A stretch of 64,000 nucleotides of DNA. Source: JALYGY01 sp963800975 (GTDB taxonomy: Bacteria > Actinomycetota > Rubrobacteria > Rubrobacterales > Rubrobacteraceae). Positions within the stretch are counted from its first letter, which is position 1. Every line of letters begins with the position of its first letter. The notes below the pieces were generated by a model. It was not told where the DNA came from. It did no database searches and was given only the letters and a program-made list of their open reading frames with translations. Both the position numbers and the translations under genes were made by a program. The stretch is from assembly GCA_963800975.1 (NCBI GenBank), contig CAWDDB010000005.1, forward strand, positions 1 through 64,000, in the 5' to 3' direction. This document shows positions 42,876 through 51,241 of the stretch, in pieces.

Positions 42876-44294
42876 TCAGACGCCCTCGCCGCCCTGATTC
42901 GCCGCGTGGCGATGCTGGCGTTGGGTTTCGGTCAGCGTCTCGGGACGATAGAACCGGCCGTAGAAGTCCGGGTCGAGGTCATGGACCTGGTACGCCAGCA
43001 CGGTGCGGAATGGACCGCTGTTGGCCGGGAACCGCCCGTACCGCTCATACACATACTCGCAGTAGGCGATCGTGGCGGCGATGGCGCGATCCGAGTATGG
43101 AGGGATGCCTGCCTGGACGCCCGATCCATCCTTCCAGCTCGTGGCGGCGCCCCCATCGCGAAGCGAGCCCCTTCCCTGGGCGTACTTGTGGTCTATGAAA
43201 GCCAGCACGGCCTCTTCCATGTTCCGGTAATACGGCGGGCAGAAGGGTTTTATCAGTACCTCGCCGTCCCGCTCCAGTCCCACCGCCGTGGGAACTGGCA
43301 GATCCCTGCCGAGCGCCTTGAGCAACCTCTTCGACACCGCTCCGGCGCCGATGGTCCGGGAGAAGGGTATCTGCTGCATGCGAAATCCGAGCGCCTGGAA
43401 CCAGACGAAAGGGTGCGCCGCGAAGTGTGAGAAACCGCCCAGACCCAGCGCTTCGGTCATCAGCGCCAGGTTCTGCAAGACCTCGCCCTGTTCTACGGCG
43501 GCGAACTCGTATAGCCAGGTCTCGAGGAACGTGACCGTGGTGAAACGACCCTCTTTCGGATCGTCGTGTAGGTGCCCGCCTTTTGACCGCGCGAACCTCG
43601 CGATGCCTGCGGGCTTGAAGCGGTTGCGCTCGTCCACCAGGAAGTAACCGAAGTCCTCGCTGAAAGCCGAGAGCAGGACGTTGATGTAGAACGCTGAGAA
43701 CTCGTTGACCGGCAGGAAGTAGGTGGAGCCGGGCACGTTGGCCGCCCACTTGTTGAACGGCATGACGAACGGCAACTCTCGCGGTACGTCGGGACGTCCG
43801 TCGGCGATTCGAGCACGGGCCTTCTCGTAGAGGTGCACGAACTCGTGGTTACGAGCAGCTCGCGCAAGGTCCGCGATCTCGGTTCTGGGGTAGTCCTGTG
43901 GTCGCTTGAGCATCCACGCCCCCTCGTCGTCGATGACGAACAGTGCCACGGCGTGCACCGCGTCACCGCTGGCAACCGTGCGACCGACGAGGTTGACCAT
44001 GATGTTGCCGCCGCCCGCCTCGCGCGCATCGCCGCTATCGTAGGGCAGGTCGGCCACAACAGGACCCGTGATGCCACACCCCGCGAAGGCCAGGGCGGCC
44101 TTTTCCTCGATGGTCAAAGGCTGCTGGACGCGGGCACTCTCGTAGGCGAGGGGCCCACCGTTTAGGCTCATGCCGTGGCCGAAGCGGCGCGAGCGGCGCT
44201 CGGTTATCGCCCCCAACAGCGGATGACGCGCCATCGTCTCGCACGCCTCTTGGCCGGATACTGGCGGACCATTAGACTGTCTTGACGATTCCAT
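42876..44294 (-). CDS. uncharacterised 472-residue protein, nitroreductase-like N terminus
   Basis: ATG 44292-44294 behind a perfect AAAGGAGG. Residues about 20-45 (AITERRSRRFGHGMSLNGGP) and 60-85 (EEKAALAFAGCGITGPVVAD) recall nitroreductase-fold flavoenzymes. The rest, for example PFVMPFNKWAANVPGSTYFL, FSAFYINVLLSAFSEDFGYF and GFSHFAAHPFVWFQALGFRM, is not a family I can name. No signal peptide or membrane segment. It is a single gene bounded by a hairpin. An FMN-dependent oxidoreductase is a tentative guess. Confidence 0.7.
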   Translation of the reverse strand: MESSRQSNGPPVSGQEACETMARHPLLGAITERRSRRFGHGMSLNGGPLAYESARVQQPLTIEEKAALAFAGCGITGPVVADLPYDSGDAREAGGGNIMVNLVGRTVASGDAVHAVALFVIDDEGAWMLKRPQDYPRTEIADLARAARNHEFVHLYEKARARIADGRPDVPRELPFVMPFNKWAANVPGSTYFLPVNEFSAFYINVLLSAFSEDFGYFLVDERNRFKPAGIARFARSKGGHLHDDPKEGRFTTVTFLETWLYEFAAVEQGEVLQNLALMTEALGLGGFSHFAAHPFVWFQALGFRMQQIPFSRTIGAGAVSKRLLKALGRDLPVPTAVGLERDGEVLIKPFCPPYYRNMEEAVLAFIDHKYAQGRGSLRDGGAATSWKDGSGVQAGIPPYSDRAIAATIAYCEYVYERYGRFPANSGPFRTVLAYQVHDLDPDFYGRFYRPETLTETQRQHRHAANQGGEGV

Positions 44295-44411
44295 GCCGGC
44301 CTCCTTTCTAGCCCTTTTCTTGTGCCTCGCCCCGGGAGTCAGCGTAGCAGACACGGTTCTCCGGTGAGGTCGGAGCCAAGATAATTTGCCCTTCGCTCGT
44401 TGCGATGAACG

Positions 44412-44504
44412 CACCTCGAAGGCATCGAGGAAGCCGCCTATGTGATCGGTATCGGGATTGCTCTCGACGATGACTTCGAGCCCGTCCATGCCCCGGCTAC
44501 TCAA
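44412..44504 (-). pseudogene. fragment of ComEC-like MBL hydrolase
   Basis: SSRGMDGLEVIVESNPDTDH then IGGFLDAFEV. This is the metal-binding DxDHIGG region of the same secreted MBL-fold family whose first half lies at 11980-12240. Both ends are missing, and it overlaps the last codon of the PHP-domain gene. Confidence 0.55.
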
Positions 44505-45430
44505 GGCCAGATCGGGTTGCTCCAGGCCCGCCTCCCCGCCGAGTCGATAACGGTGACGCGGCAGTAGGAACCGCGTAAAGCCGCCAGGTCGAACTCAGCC
44601 ACCGTTATTGGCGCGCCAATGTCGCCAGTACGCTCCTCCCCGCTCTGCCACCTGTCGCCTCCCGTGGTCAGTGAGATCGCGTAGGCGCCGCTGGTCTCCA
44701 CGCGCAGCCACTCGCCGTCCACCAACAACTCGCGTAGCTCCGGCCCCTGCGTCGAGTAGTAGCGCCCCGCCTTCATGGAGGCCACCAGGGCCTCCGGATC
44801 GAGCCGCCCGCAGTGGACCTCCACCCACCCGCCGAAGCGGTCCAACGGGTGGCCGAAGTGGGCGTCGTCGCCCGCGTTCACCAGCAGCCTGCGACCGCCC
44901 TCCAGCAGGCCGTCGAGCATGTAGGCGCCGTTGGCCCTGTCGGGAATGGCGGCCATCGCGCAGTTGTGGTTGTAGACCTCCACGGCGTGGATGGCGTCGA
45001 GTGCTGGCAGCCGGTCGGCTGCTGCCAGCGGGAGGTTGTTGAGCCCCGGGTGCAGCATTACCACGAACGCCCCGAGATCCGCGGCTCGGCGGATGGCCCC
45101 GGCGTGGTCGCCCGGCGGTGGCGCCTCGAAGTCCGGGGGCAGACCAACAGCCGTGACCCAGTAGCAATCGCGCTCGTCCCACGGGGCCGAGGAGAGTTCG
45201 GCGCCCAGGATGGTGGTGAAGTGCTCGTCCCGAAAGGGCCGCGTGTCGGTTATCCGCCAGCCGTACTCCTCCTCGAAGTGGTCGGAGAGACAGAGGAAGT
45301 CGTAGCCGGCCCCGCGGTAGGCTGCCACGACCTCCTCGGGCTCGACCAAGCCATCGGACTTGTTGGAGTGGCAGTGGAGGTTGCCGCGAAAAAAGCGGCC
45401 TTCCCCGTGCTTGAGCAAGTCCACTGCCAC
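44501..45430 (-). CDS. PHP-domain metallohydrolase (CehA/McbA-like)
   Basis: 309 residues; GTG 45428-45430 behind GAGGAGAG. PHP metal-binding motifs: GNLHCHSNKSDGLVEPEEVV at the N terminus, FLCLSDHFEE, ILGAELSS, VVMLHPGLNN, VEVYNHNC and NAGDDAHF. The C-terminal SYCRVTVIDSAGRRAWSNPI is the small beta-sandwich common to CehA-type proteins. Members hydrolyse phosphoesters or carbamates (CehA is a carbaryl hydrolase). Substrate unknown. Single gene. Confidence 0.87.
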   Translation of the reverse strand: MAVDLLKHGEGRFFRGNLHCHSNKSDGLVEPEEVVAAYRGAGYDFLCLSDHFEEEYGWRITDTRPFRDEHFTTILGAELSSAPWDERDCYWVTAVGLPPDFEAPPPGDHAGAIRRAADLGAFVVMLHPGLNNLPLAAADRLPALDAIHAVEVYNHNCAMAAIPDRANGAYMLDGLLEGGRRLLVNAGDDAHFGHPLDRFGGWVEVHCGRLDPEALVASMKAGRYYSTQGPELRELLVDGEWLRVETSGAYAISLTTGGDRWQSGEERTGDIGAPITVAEFDLAALRGSYCRVTVIDSAGRRAWSNPIWP

Positions 45431-45517
45431 GGCGATCTCTCCTCTCGGCCAGAGCGGTTCGATGGGAATGAGACACGACGGCTGTAGCGCGTCGGCGACT
45501 ACTTCGCGTGGGGCCCG

Positions 45518-46198
45518 CTACCTGCCCTCGGGCGTGAGGCGGTCGATCCACTCGTCGGCCTCGGCCCTGGTGAGGTCCTTGAGAGGCTTGCCGACGCGGT
45601 TCTCGAGGCGCTCGACGCCGTTCTCGCCCCTCCACTCGACCGCGAGCGTCTTGAGGAGCTCGACCTGGCTCTTGCGGGCCTTCCCGGACGCCCCCTTCTT
45701 CGCGGGGGCCGCGGAATCCTGAGCCTCATCGGCCCTTCCGTTGTCGTCGGCCTGTGCTGGCTGGGCCGGCGCTTCTTCGGCGCGGGTGTCGCGTTGGGCG
45801 CTGCGGATGGGGGTGGGACGGCTGCGGGCCGCGGGCGCGGTGTTGTAGGTCGGCTGAGCGTCGTCGCCGTCCGAGAGCTCCTCGAGGGCTGTCGCGCCGA
45901 CGTTAACCGCGTCGCGCAGGGCGCGGGCCTTCGCCCTGGTCTCCGCCATCCGGATGATGTGCGGGACGATGTTGCGGCCGACGTTCTCGGGGCTCGCGTC
46001 GCCTATGCCGGAGAAGTGCCTGCCGTCCTCCATCTCCGCCGTGGCCTTCACTATGGCGACCCTGCCGTTCGCGTCGTCGGGGACCTGGAGGAGATCCGTG
46101 TCTATGCCGCGCAGGCCGCGGGTGTGGGCCTCGTCCAGGAGGCCCGAGTACAGGACGTACTGCTTGCCTTGCCTCGTAATAAGGAATTCTTCTCTCAC
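45518..46198 (-). CDS. possible ssDNA-annealing recombination protein
   Basis: 226 residues; GTG 46196-46198 overlaps the stop of the loader gene (GTGA), so translation is coupled. The N-terminal domain (about 1-110) reads FLITRQGKQYVLYSGLLDEA, VAIVKATAEMEDGRHFSGIG and RMAETRAKARALRDAVNVGA. The G(I)GDAS..A.T.AKARAL pattern resembles Rad52/Sak-like annealing proteins; this is an inference. A Pro/Ala/Gln-rich linker precedes a C-terminal helical domain (SQVELLKTLAVEWRGENG, then LTRAEADEWIDRL) like those at the end of phage recombination proteins. Confidence 0.6.
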   Translation of the reverse strand: MREEFLITRQGKQYVLYSGLLDEAHTRGLRGIDTDLLQVPDDANGRVAIVKATAEMEDGRHFSGIGDASPENVGRNIVPHIIRMAETRAKARALRDAVNVGATALEELSDGDDAQPTYNTAPAARSRPTPIRSAQRDTRAEEAPAQPAQADDNGRADEAQDSAAPAKKGASGKARKSQVELLKTLAVEWRGENGVERLENRVGKPLKDLTRAEADEWIDRLTPEGR

Positions 46199-47010
46199 AG
46201 GCCGCGCCTGACCTCGGCCTCGCGGTAGTCCTCGCCTTCGAGCGAGATCCAGTCGCACATCGAGATGATCCGGCTGGCCGTCCTCTCGCCGAGCTGGGCC
46301 GCAAGATCCCTCGGCCCCGTGTTTGAGGTAAAGATGGTCGGCAGCTCTTCCCTGTAACGATGGTTGACGATGACGAAGATGCGCTCCCTGACCCACTCGT
46401 TGGCCCTCTCGGCTCCGAGGTCGTCGAGCAGCAAGAGCTCTGCGTTCTTCACGGAGTCCATCCACTCGTCTATGTCGCGGCCGGGGTCGTTGTACGCCCC
46501 GCGCATGTTGTCCAGCAGCTCGGGCACCGTGACGAAGAGCGCCGGCACCCGCTTGCGCGAGATCAGCTCGTTCATCACCGCGACCGCGAGGTGGGTCTTT
46601 CCAATGCCTACGTCGCCGCAGAAGTAGATCCCGCGCCCCTCCTCCTGGTTCGACCGCCAGTCTTTTATGTAGTCCATGACCTTGGCGAAGGCCCTCTCGG
46701 TGCTCCTGCTGACGCCGTGGTTGAAGTTGTCGAGGGCGTACCCCCTCATGCGCTTCGAGAGGCCGCTGCGCTCCCTGAGTGCCGCCACCCGCGCGTCGCG
46801 GCGCATAAGCTCCCACTCGCGCCGGTCGTTTTTGGACTCGCACTCGGGCGTGCAGGGATGGTAATACCACTCGCCCGGCTTGCCGTACTTTTTCTGGAGG
46901 GCTGGAGGGAACTCGACCCACTCGGCCTGCAGCTCGCGGCCGCAGTGCGGGCAGATTTTGTCGTCCAGCCTGAGCGCCTCCGCCTTCTTACTCGCCGAAG
47001 AGCCACTCAT
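46195..47010 (-). CDS. DnaC/DnaI-like helicase loader ATPase
   Basis: 271 residues from ATG 47008-47010; an upstream ATG at 47052 is also possible. Residues 20-57 hold a zinc site (CPHC...CTPEC). The AAA+ core has the P-loop GDVGIGKT (132-139), Walker B LLLLDDLGAE (192-201) and an arginine-finger-type region in LAAQLGERTASRIISMCDWI. It would load the replicative helicase. It overlaps the DnaD gene upstream by 23 bp and the gene downstream by 4 bp, so all three are co-translated. Bacillus-like; Actinobacteria usually rely on DciA. Confidence 0.87.
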   Translation of the reverse strand: MSGSSASKKAEALRLDDKICPHCGRELQAEWVEFPPALQKKYGKPGEWYYHPCTPECESKNDRREWELMRRDARVAALRERSGLSKRMRGYALDNFNHGVSRSTERAFAKVMDYIKDWRSNQEEGRGIYFCGDVGIGKTHLAVAVMNELISRKRVPALFVTVPELLDNMRGAYNDPGRDIDEWMDSVKNAELLLLDDLGAERANEWVRERIFVIVNHRYREELPTIFTSNTGPRDLAAQLGERTASRIISMCDWISLEGEDYREAEVRRGL

Positions 47011-47752
47011 AGCCTTCCCTGCGTCGGGCAGCAGATTGTCTATCCGATCCATCCCTCACCCCCCCTCGCGACTCTCCTATCTTGAGCGCCCCGCCCCTGA
47101 CCGCGCCGCTCTCCTCGACGAGCCGCAGCTTGCGGTCCTGCTCGAAGCGCTCGACGTCCTCTACGGTCTTCACGCCCCGCTCGACCCAACGCTCGAGGAT
47201 GCTCCTGACGTATCCGACGCGCCTCGCGTCGCGCTCGCTGGCGATCCTCAGGGCCTCGCGCACCGCGTCCGGCGAGAGGCCGTCGCGCTCGCAGTAGCCG
47301 TTGAGGAACTCCAGGATGTGCGGCGCCGGCAGCGAGCCCATAAAGCGGAAGTAGTCGTCCGCCGAGACGCCCTCCGGCGCGGCCCGCACCACCTCGACGT
47401 CGCGGGCCGGCGGTCCCTCGACATCCCGGTTCTCGTCCGGGCGCGCCCGCTCCTTTACCCCGGCCCTCGGCGGGTGCTCGGCCACCTCGAGCCAGCCGTC
47501 CCGCTCGACCGCGAAGCCAAACTCGACGAGGGTCTCGAAGGAGGCCTCGACCTCCTCTGGCGTCGACCTCAAGAGCTCGGCCAGCTCATCGACCTCGACG
47601 GAGTCGCGTCCGACGTCGGGCAGGACGCGCAGCAGCTCGTACAGGGCGACGGCCTCGGCCCCGAGGTGGGGCATCCAGCGTACGTAGAGCCGGGCGCGTT
47701 CTCCCCGCGCCCTCGTCTCCCCAGGAGGTGTGAGCCGTACCCTGTTCTCCAT
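46988..47752 (-). CDS. DnaD-domain primosome protein
   Basis: 254 residues; ATG 47750-47752. The N-terminal winged helix (about 20-85) has AVALYELLRVLPDVGRDSVE and LLRSTPEEVEASFETLVEFG. A linker of about 50 residues is followed by the DnaD/DnaB_2 domain at about 130-200 (APHILEFLNGYCERDGLSPD, ALRIASERDARRVGYVRSIL, ERWVERGVKTVEDVERFEQD), close to the YxxxIL...W signature. Such proteins work with the loader ATPase at replication initiation or restart. First gene of the three-gene operon. Confidence 0.85.
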   Translation of the reverse strand: MENRVRLTPPGETRARGERARLYVRWMPHLGAEAVALYELLRVLPDVGRDSVEVDELAELLRSTPEEVEASFETLVEFGFAVERDGWLEVAEHPPRAGVKERARPDENRDVEGPPARDVEVVRAAPEGVSADDYFRFMGSLPAPHILEFLNGYCERDGLSPDAVREALRIASERDARRVGYVRSILERWVERGVKTVEDVERFEQDRKLRLVEESGAVRGGALKIGESRGGVRDGSDRQSAARRREGYEWLFGE

Positions 47753-47869
47753 CCTGAGATCCAGTATAGCTGGCGTCGGTGGGTCTCTCCATAGGGAAAG
47801 CTGTCAGCTGTTGGTAAGGAGGGCAGAAAGCTGATGGCTGACAGCCGATGGCTATATACTTTCGGTTCT
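47753..47869. other. divergent promoter region with inverted repeat
   Basis: CTGTCAGC (47799-47806) and GCTGACAG (47837-47844) are inverted repeats in a block of CAGCTG/CTGATGGCTGACAGCCGATGG repeats that resemble the sequence near 42735. A -10 TATACT for the ATP-grasp gene is at 47855-47860. Confidence 0.5.
47855..47860 (+). promoter_or_regulatory. -10 box of ATP-grasp operon, leaderless start likely
   Basis: TATACT ends 9 nt before GTG 47870-47872, and no ribosome binding site lies between. This suggests a leaderless mRNA. The nearer upstream ATG at 47834 would lie within the promoter, which is why GTG was chosen as the start. Confidence 0.45.
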
Positions 47870-49300
47870 GTGAGGTTCGAGCGCGCACTGCCGGGCACGA
47901 ACGAGGTCTTTCTGGCCGACGGGACGGCTCGGGAGGTCTACGGTTCCGTGCTGGGCGAGCTGGGTCGCGTGGGTCCGGAGGGGTGGGATAAGAAGCTGCG
48001 GCGGGCGCACGGGCTGCTGCTGGCGGAGCAGCACGCGTTCGGGATCCTGGAGGGCGACAAGACCCACCCGACGGATTGGGTTCCGCGCATCGTTCCCGCG
48101 TCGGATTGGGATCGGCTCGTGCGCGGCCTGGAGCAGCGGCTGCGTGCGATCAACGAGTTCCTCAGGAGGCTCGAGGCGGGGAAAGATGAGGTCGTCCCGA
48201 GGGAGGTCAAGGAGACCAGCATCCTCTACGACGTCTCGACCCCGAACCGCTTCGGTCCCGTGCCGGTGCGCCAGATCGCCTTCGACGTCGTGGCCGTCGA
48301 GAGCCGGAGGGCAGGCGAGACCGGCGGCTGGGAGTACCTGGTTATCGAGGAGAACGCCAAGATGCCGGTGGGGCTCGCGGCCATGACCCGGCGCCGCAGG
48401 ATGAGCAGCGAGGTGTTCTTTCCGGAGTCGTACTCGGGGCTACCGGTCCATCCGCTGGACGGCTGGCTCGGACGCCTCGGCGACGCGCTGCGGGCCGCCT
48501 CGAAAAAGGGCGCCGACGCGACGCTCGCCGTCGTCAGCGGCGGCCCCGAGGACCAGTTCTACCTGGACCACCACATCTACGCCGAGGAGATGGACGCCGT
48601 CCTCGCCGAGACGGGGGAGCTGCGGGTGGACGGCGATGGGTTCCTGGTGCATCGGCCGACCGGACGGACGGTAGACGTGATCTACGAGCGCGTGGACGAG
48701 GACAGGCTCTACGCCGAGGTGCCGGGGCTGCTCGAGTGTCACCTCGAGGGGAAGGTGCACGTGCTGTTCGCCCCGAACTCCGAGATCGTCGACGACAAGG
48801 GCGTTGGCGTCTACGTCCCGGAGATGGTGAGGACCTACCTCGGGGAGGAGCCTTTGATACAGAACGCCCGGACCTGGTCGCTCGCGGACGAGGACCACTA
48901 CCGCTACGTCATGGACCATTTCGGGGAGCTGGTCGTCAAGAGCCGGGGCGGCTACGGCGGCAAGCAGGTCATGATCGGGCCCGAGGAGACAAAGGAGTCG
49001 GTCGAGAGGTTCAGGAGGATGGTGGAGCAGAACCCGGTCGAGTACGTCGCGCAGGAGACGATAGACTTCTCGACCCACGTCCTTTGCGAGACCGAAGGGG
49101 CTGGCGGAGACTTCCTCTTGCGCGACTCCTACGCCGACTACAGGATGCTCGTCCTCGCCCCGGATCCCGAGGACCCCGACGTCGTCGAGACGGTCCCCGG
49201 CTCCCTCAGCCGGGTCGCGGCTCAGGGCAAACACATAGTCAACATCTCCAGCGGAGGCAAGATGAAGGACACCTGGGTACTCGGGGGTGAAGGGCAATGA
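47870..49300 (+). CDS. circularly permuted ATP-grasp-like protein
   Basis: 476 residues from GTG 47870. Conserved pieces of the type-2 circularly permuted ATP-grasp family: ERALPGTNEVFLADGTAREV, LLLAEQHAFGILEGDKTHPT, NRFGPVPVRQIAFDVVAVES, LVIEENAKMPVGLAAMTRRR, VKSRGGYGGKQVMIGPEETK (nucleotide lysines) and FSTHVLCE. ATP-grasp enzymes make amide bonds from carboxyl-phosphates; members of this branch cluster with transglutaminase and alpha-E genes elsewhere, not seen here. It is coupled by ATGA overlap to two membrane proteins. Substrate unknown. Confidence 0.72.
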   Translation: MRFERALPGTNEVFLADGTAREVYGSVLGELGRVGPEGWDKKLRRAHGLLLAEQHAFGILEGDKTHPTDWVPRIVPASDWDRLVRGLEQRLRAINEFLRRLEAGKDEVVPREVKETSILYDVSTPNRFGPVPVRQIAFDVVAVESRRAGETGGWEYLVIEENAKMPVGLAAMTRRRRMSSEVFFPESYSGLPVHPLDGWLGRLGDALRAASKKGADATLAVVSGGPEDQFYLDHHIYAEEMDAVLAETGELRVDGDGFLVHRPTGRTVDVIYERVDEDRLYAEVPGLLECHLEGKVHVLFAPNSEIVDDKGVGVYVPEMVRTYLGEEPLIQNARTWSLADEDHYRYVMDHFGELVVKSRGGYGGKQVMIGPEETKESVERFRRMVEQNPVEYVAQETIDFSTHVLCETEGAGGDFLLRDSYADYRMLVLAPDPEDPDVVETVPGSLSRVAAQGKHIVNISSGGKMKDTWVLGGEGQ

Positions 49301-50238
49301 ACTACGGGGACCTCATCAGGGACGCCATCCAGATCACGCTTCGCAACCGCTACCTCTGGTTCTTCGGGTTCTTCGTCGGCCTGGGCTCGGGCGGCGGCGG
49401 GGGCGGTGGTGGAGGTGGCGGAGGCGGGGGCGACTTCGACCAGCAGAGTTCCGCCGAGATCGCCTCCATCTCGGCGGTGCAGCAGGGGACCTTCGACAAC
49501 GCGCTGCTCATCGTCGGGCTGGTCTTGCTCGGGCTCCTGATCTTCCTCGTCTTCTTCGCGCTGTACGTGGTCTCGCAAGGAGGGCTGACGGAGAGCGTAG
49601 CCGCGATCGAGGGCGGCCAGCAACGTGGCTTCTCGTCCACCTGGAGGGCCGGAGCCCGCAACTTCTGGCGCGTGCTAGTCCAGATCCTGCTGTTCGTGGC
49701 GATCGCCATCGGGCTCCTGCTCGCGGTCGGGATACCGGTTGCGCTCCTGGTGGCTGGCGCCTTCTTCACGAACTCGACCGCCCTGCAGACGATCTCCGTG
49801 ATCTTCGCCGTGCTCGTGGCGATAGCTTTGCTGGTTGTCGTCTTCGTCCTGCTCGCGATAGTCCGGCAGTTCGCCCGGCGCGAGCTGGTGCTGCGGGGGG
49901 AGAGCGTACTGGGCTCCGTCGGGAGCGGCTACCGGCTCCTGCGGCGCAGCCTGGGCAGAAGCCTTCTGGTGTGGTTGATCCAGCTCGGCCTGATGATCGG
50001 GGCGGGGATCGCGCTCCTGATAGCGCTGGTCGTGGTTGGCCTCCTGCTCTTTTTGCCGACCATCCTCCTGGCCGTCGCGGGCCTGGCCGGCGCCGCCGTC
50101 GTAACCGGCGTGGTGGCGGGCCTGATCCTGTTGCCGCTGCTCGTCGTGGCCATCGCCATGCTCGGCACCTTTAACCACTCGTACTGGACGCTCGCCTACC
50201 TGCGGCTGACGGCGGAAGGAGGGACGACCCTACAGTGA
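49297..50238 (+). CDS. polytopic membrane protein with poly-glycine tract
   Basis: 313 residues; ATG 49297-49299 overlaps the ATP-grasp stop. About six to seven membrane helices (for example ALLIVGLVLLGLLIFLVFFA and LLFVAIAIGLLLAVGIPVAL). Residues about 31-45 are glycine-rich (fourteen consecutive Gly after GLGS) in what would be an extracellular loop. Shares MNYGDLIRDAIQITLRNRYL and FNHSYWTLAYLRLT with the next gene. A DUF-type membrane protein related to glycerophosphoryl/PrsW-like folds is possible, but no family is named. Coupled to its neighbours by overlaps. Confidence 0.7.
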   Translation: MNYGDLIRDAIQITLRNRYLWFFGFFVGLGSGGGGGGGGGGGGGGDFDQQSSAEIASISAVQQGTFDNALLIVGLVLLGLLIFLVFFALYVVSQGGLTESVAAIEGGQQRGFSSTWRAGARNFWRVLVQILLFVAIAIGLLLAVGIPVALLVAGAFFTNSTALQTISVIFAVLVAIALLVVVFVLLAIVRQFARRELVLRGESVLGSVGSGYRLLRRSLGRSLLVWLIQLGLMIGAGIALLIALVVVGLLLFLPTILLAVAGLAGAAVVTGVVAGLILLPLLVVAIAMLGTFNHSYWTLAYLRLTAEGGTTLQ

Positions 50239-51182
50239 ACTACGGCGAAATCCTGTCGGAGGCTTTCCGGCTAACCTGGCGCAACCGTTTTCTGTGGTTT
50301 TTCGGGTTCTTCGTGGCCGGGGCCGGCGGCTCCTTCAACTTTCCCGCCAACTTCGGAGGTCAGCAGGACCTGCCCACGGGGCCGGCGGCGGGGCCGCTGC
50401 GGTGGATCTCCGAGAACGTCGCCCTGTTCGTCGTCGCCGTCGCGGCGGTGGTCGTGGTGCTTGTGCTGGTCTTCCTCGTGCTCGGGATGATCTCCCAGGG
50501 AGCGCTCGCCGAGAGTGTCGCCGCTATGCACCGGGGCGAGACACGCCGTTTCGGCCTCGCCTGGAGGGCCGGCACGGCCAACTTCTGGCGTGTGCTCGGC
50601 CTCAAGGTCCTGTTCTTCCTCATGGCGCTTGGCCTCACGCTCGTGATCTTCCTGCCCGTGGCGCTGGGCGGCTTTGCCGCCTTCTCCCTCACCGAGTCGG
50701 CAGGGTTGCGGGTCCTCGCGGTCGTGCTAGGCGTGCTCTTTGTCGTCGTGGCCCTCGTGGTCGTCTTCCTGCCCTTCGCCATCATCAACCAGCTGGCACT
50801 GCGGGAGCTGGTCGTGACCCGGAAACGCATAACGGAGTCGATCGCGGGCGGCTTCGGGCTCTTCCGCCGCAACATAGGCCGGAGCCTGCTGGTGTGGCTT
50901 CTGCAGCTCGCGGTCATGCTAGGTCTCGGGATAGCTATGCTCCTGGTCCTCCTCATCTTCGGGGCGATACTGCTCGGGCCCGCGATCGCCCTGTTCGCGA
51001 CAGAGCGGGTCGGCGCCGGCGTGGTGGCGGGCGTGATCGGGGGCGTGCTCTTCCTCGTGCCCCTGTTGGTGCTCTCGGGCGCCCTCGGCGCCTTTAACCA
51101 CTCGTACTGGACGCTCGCCTACATCCGCCTCACGGAACTACCCGACGACCCACAGCCAGCGCAGACCGGCGCGACCGTCTAG
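50235..51182 (+). CDS. polytopic membrane protein, tandem paralogue
   Basis: 315 residues; GTG start at 50235 overlaps the upstream stop (GTGA). Same topology as the preceding protein: MNYGEILSEAFRLTWRNRFL, a non-cytoplasmic loop with GGSFNFPANFGGQQDLPTGP, GLAWRAGTANFWRVLGLKVL and the same NHSYWTLAYIRLT end. Where its paralogue has poly-Gly it has a Phe/Asn/Gly-rich loop. The pair may form a heterodimer. The stop overlaps the terminator at 51179. Confidence 0.7.
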   Translation: MNYGEILSEAFRLTWRNRFLWFFGFFVAGAGGSFNFPANFGGQQDLPTGPAAGPLRWISENVALFVVAVAAVVVVLVLVFLVLGMISQGALAESVAAMHRGETRRFGLAWRAGTANFWRVLGLKVLFFLMALGLTLVIFLPVALGGFAAFSLTESAGLRVLAVVLGVLFVVVALVVVFLPFAIINQLALRELVVTRKRITESIAGGFGLFRRNIGRSLLVWLLQLAVMLGLGIAMLLVLLIFGAILLGPAIALFATERVGAGVVAGVIGGVLFLVPLLVLSGALGAFNHSYWTLAYIRLTELPDDPQPAQTGATV

Positions 51183-51198
51183 AGACCGCGCTCTCTAG
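51179..51198. terminator. hairpin between convergent genes
   Basis: CTAGAGA-ccgcgc-TCTCTAG, a perfect 7-bp stem containing the stop codon of the upstream membrane-protein gene. It probably ends transcription from both sides, since the CoxG-like gene ends at 51242 on the other strand. Confidence 0.5.
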
Positions 51199-51241
51199 TA
51201 GCGGGTTTGCCTGCTCGGTCGCCCGGGGCGGCGCTACTTCC

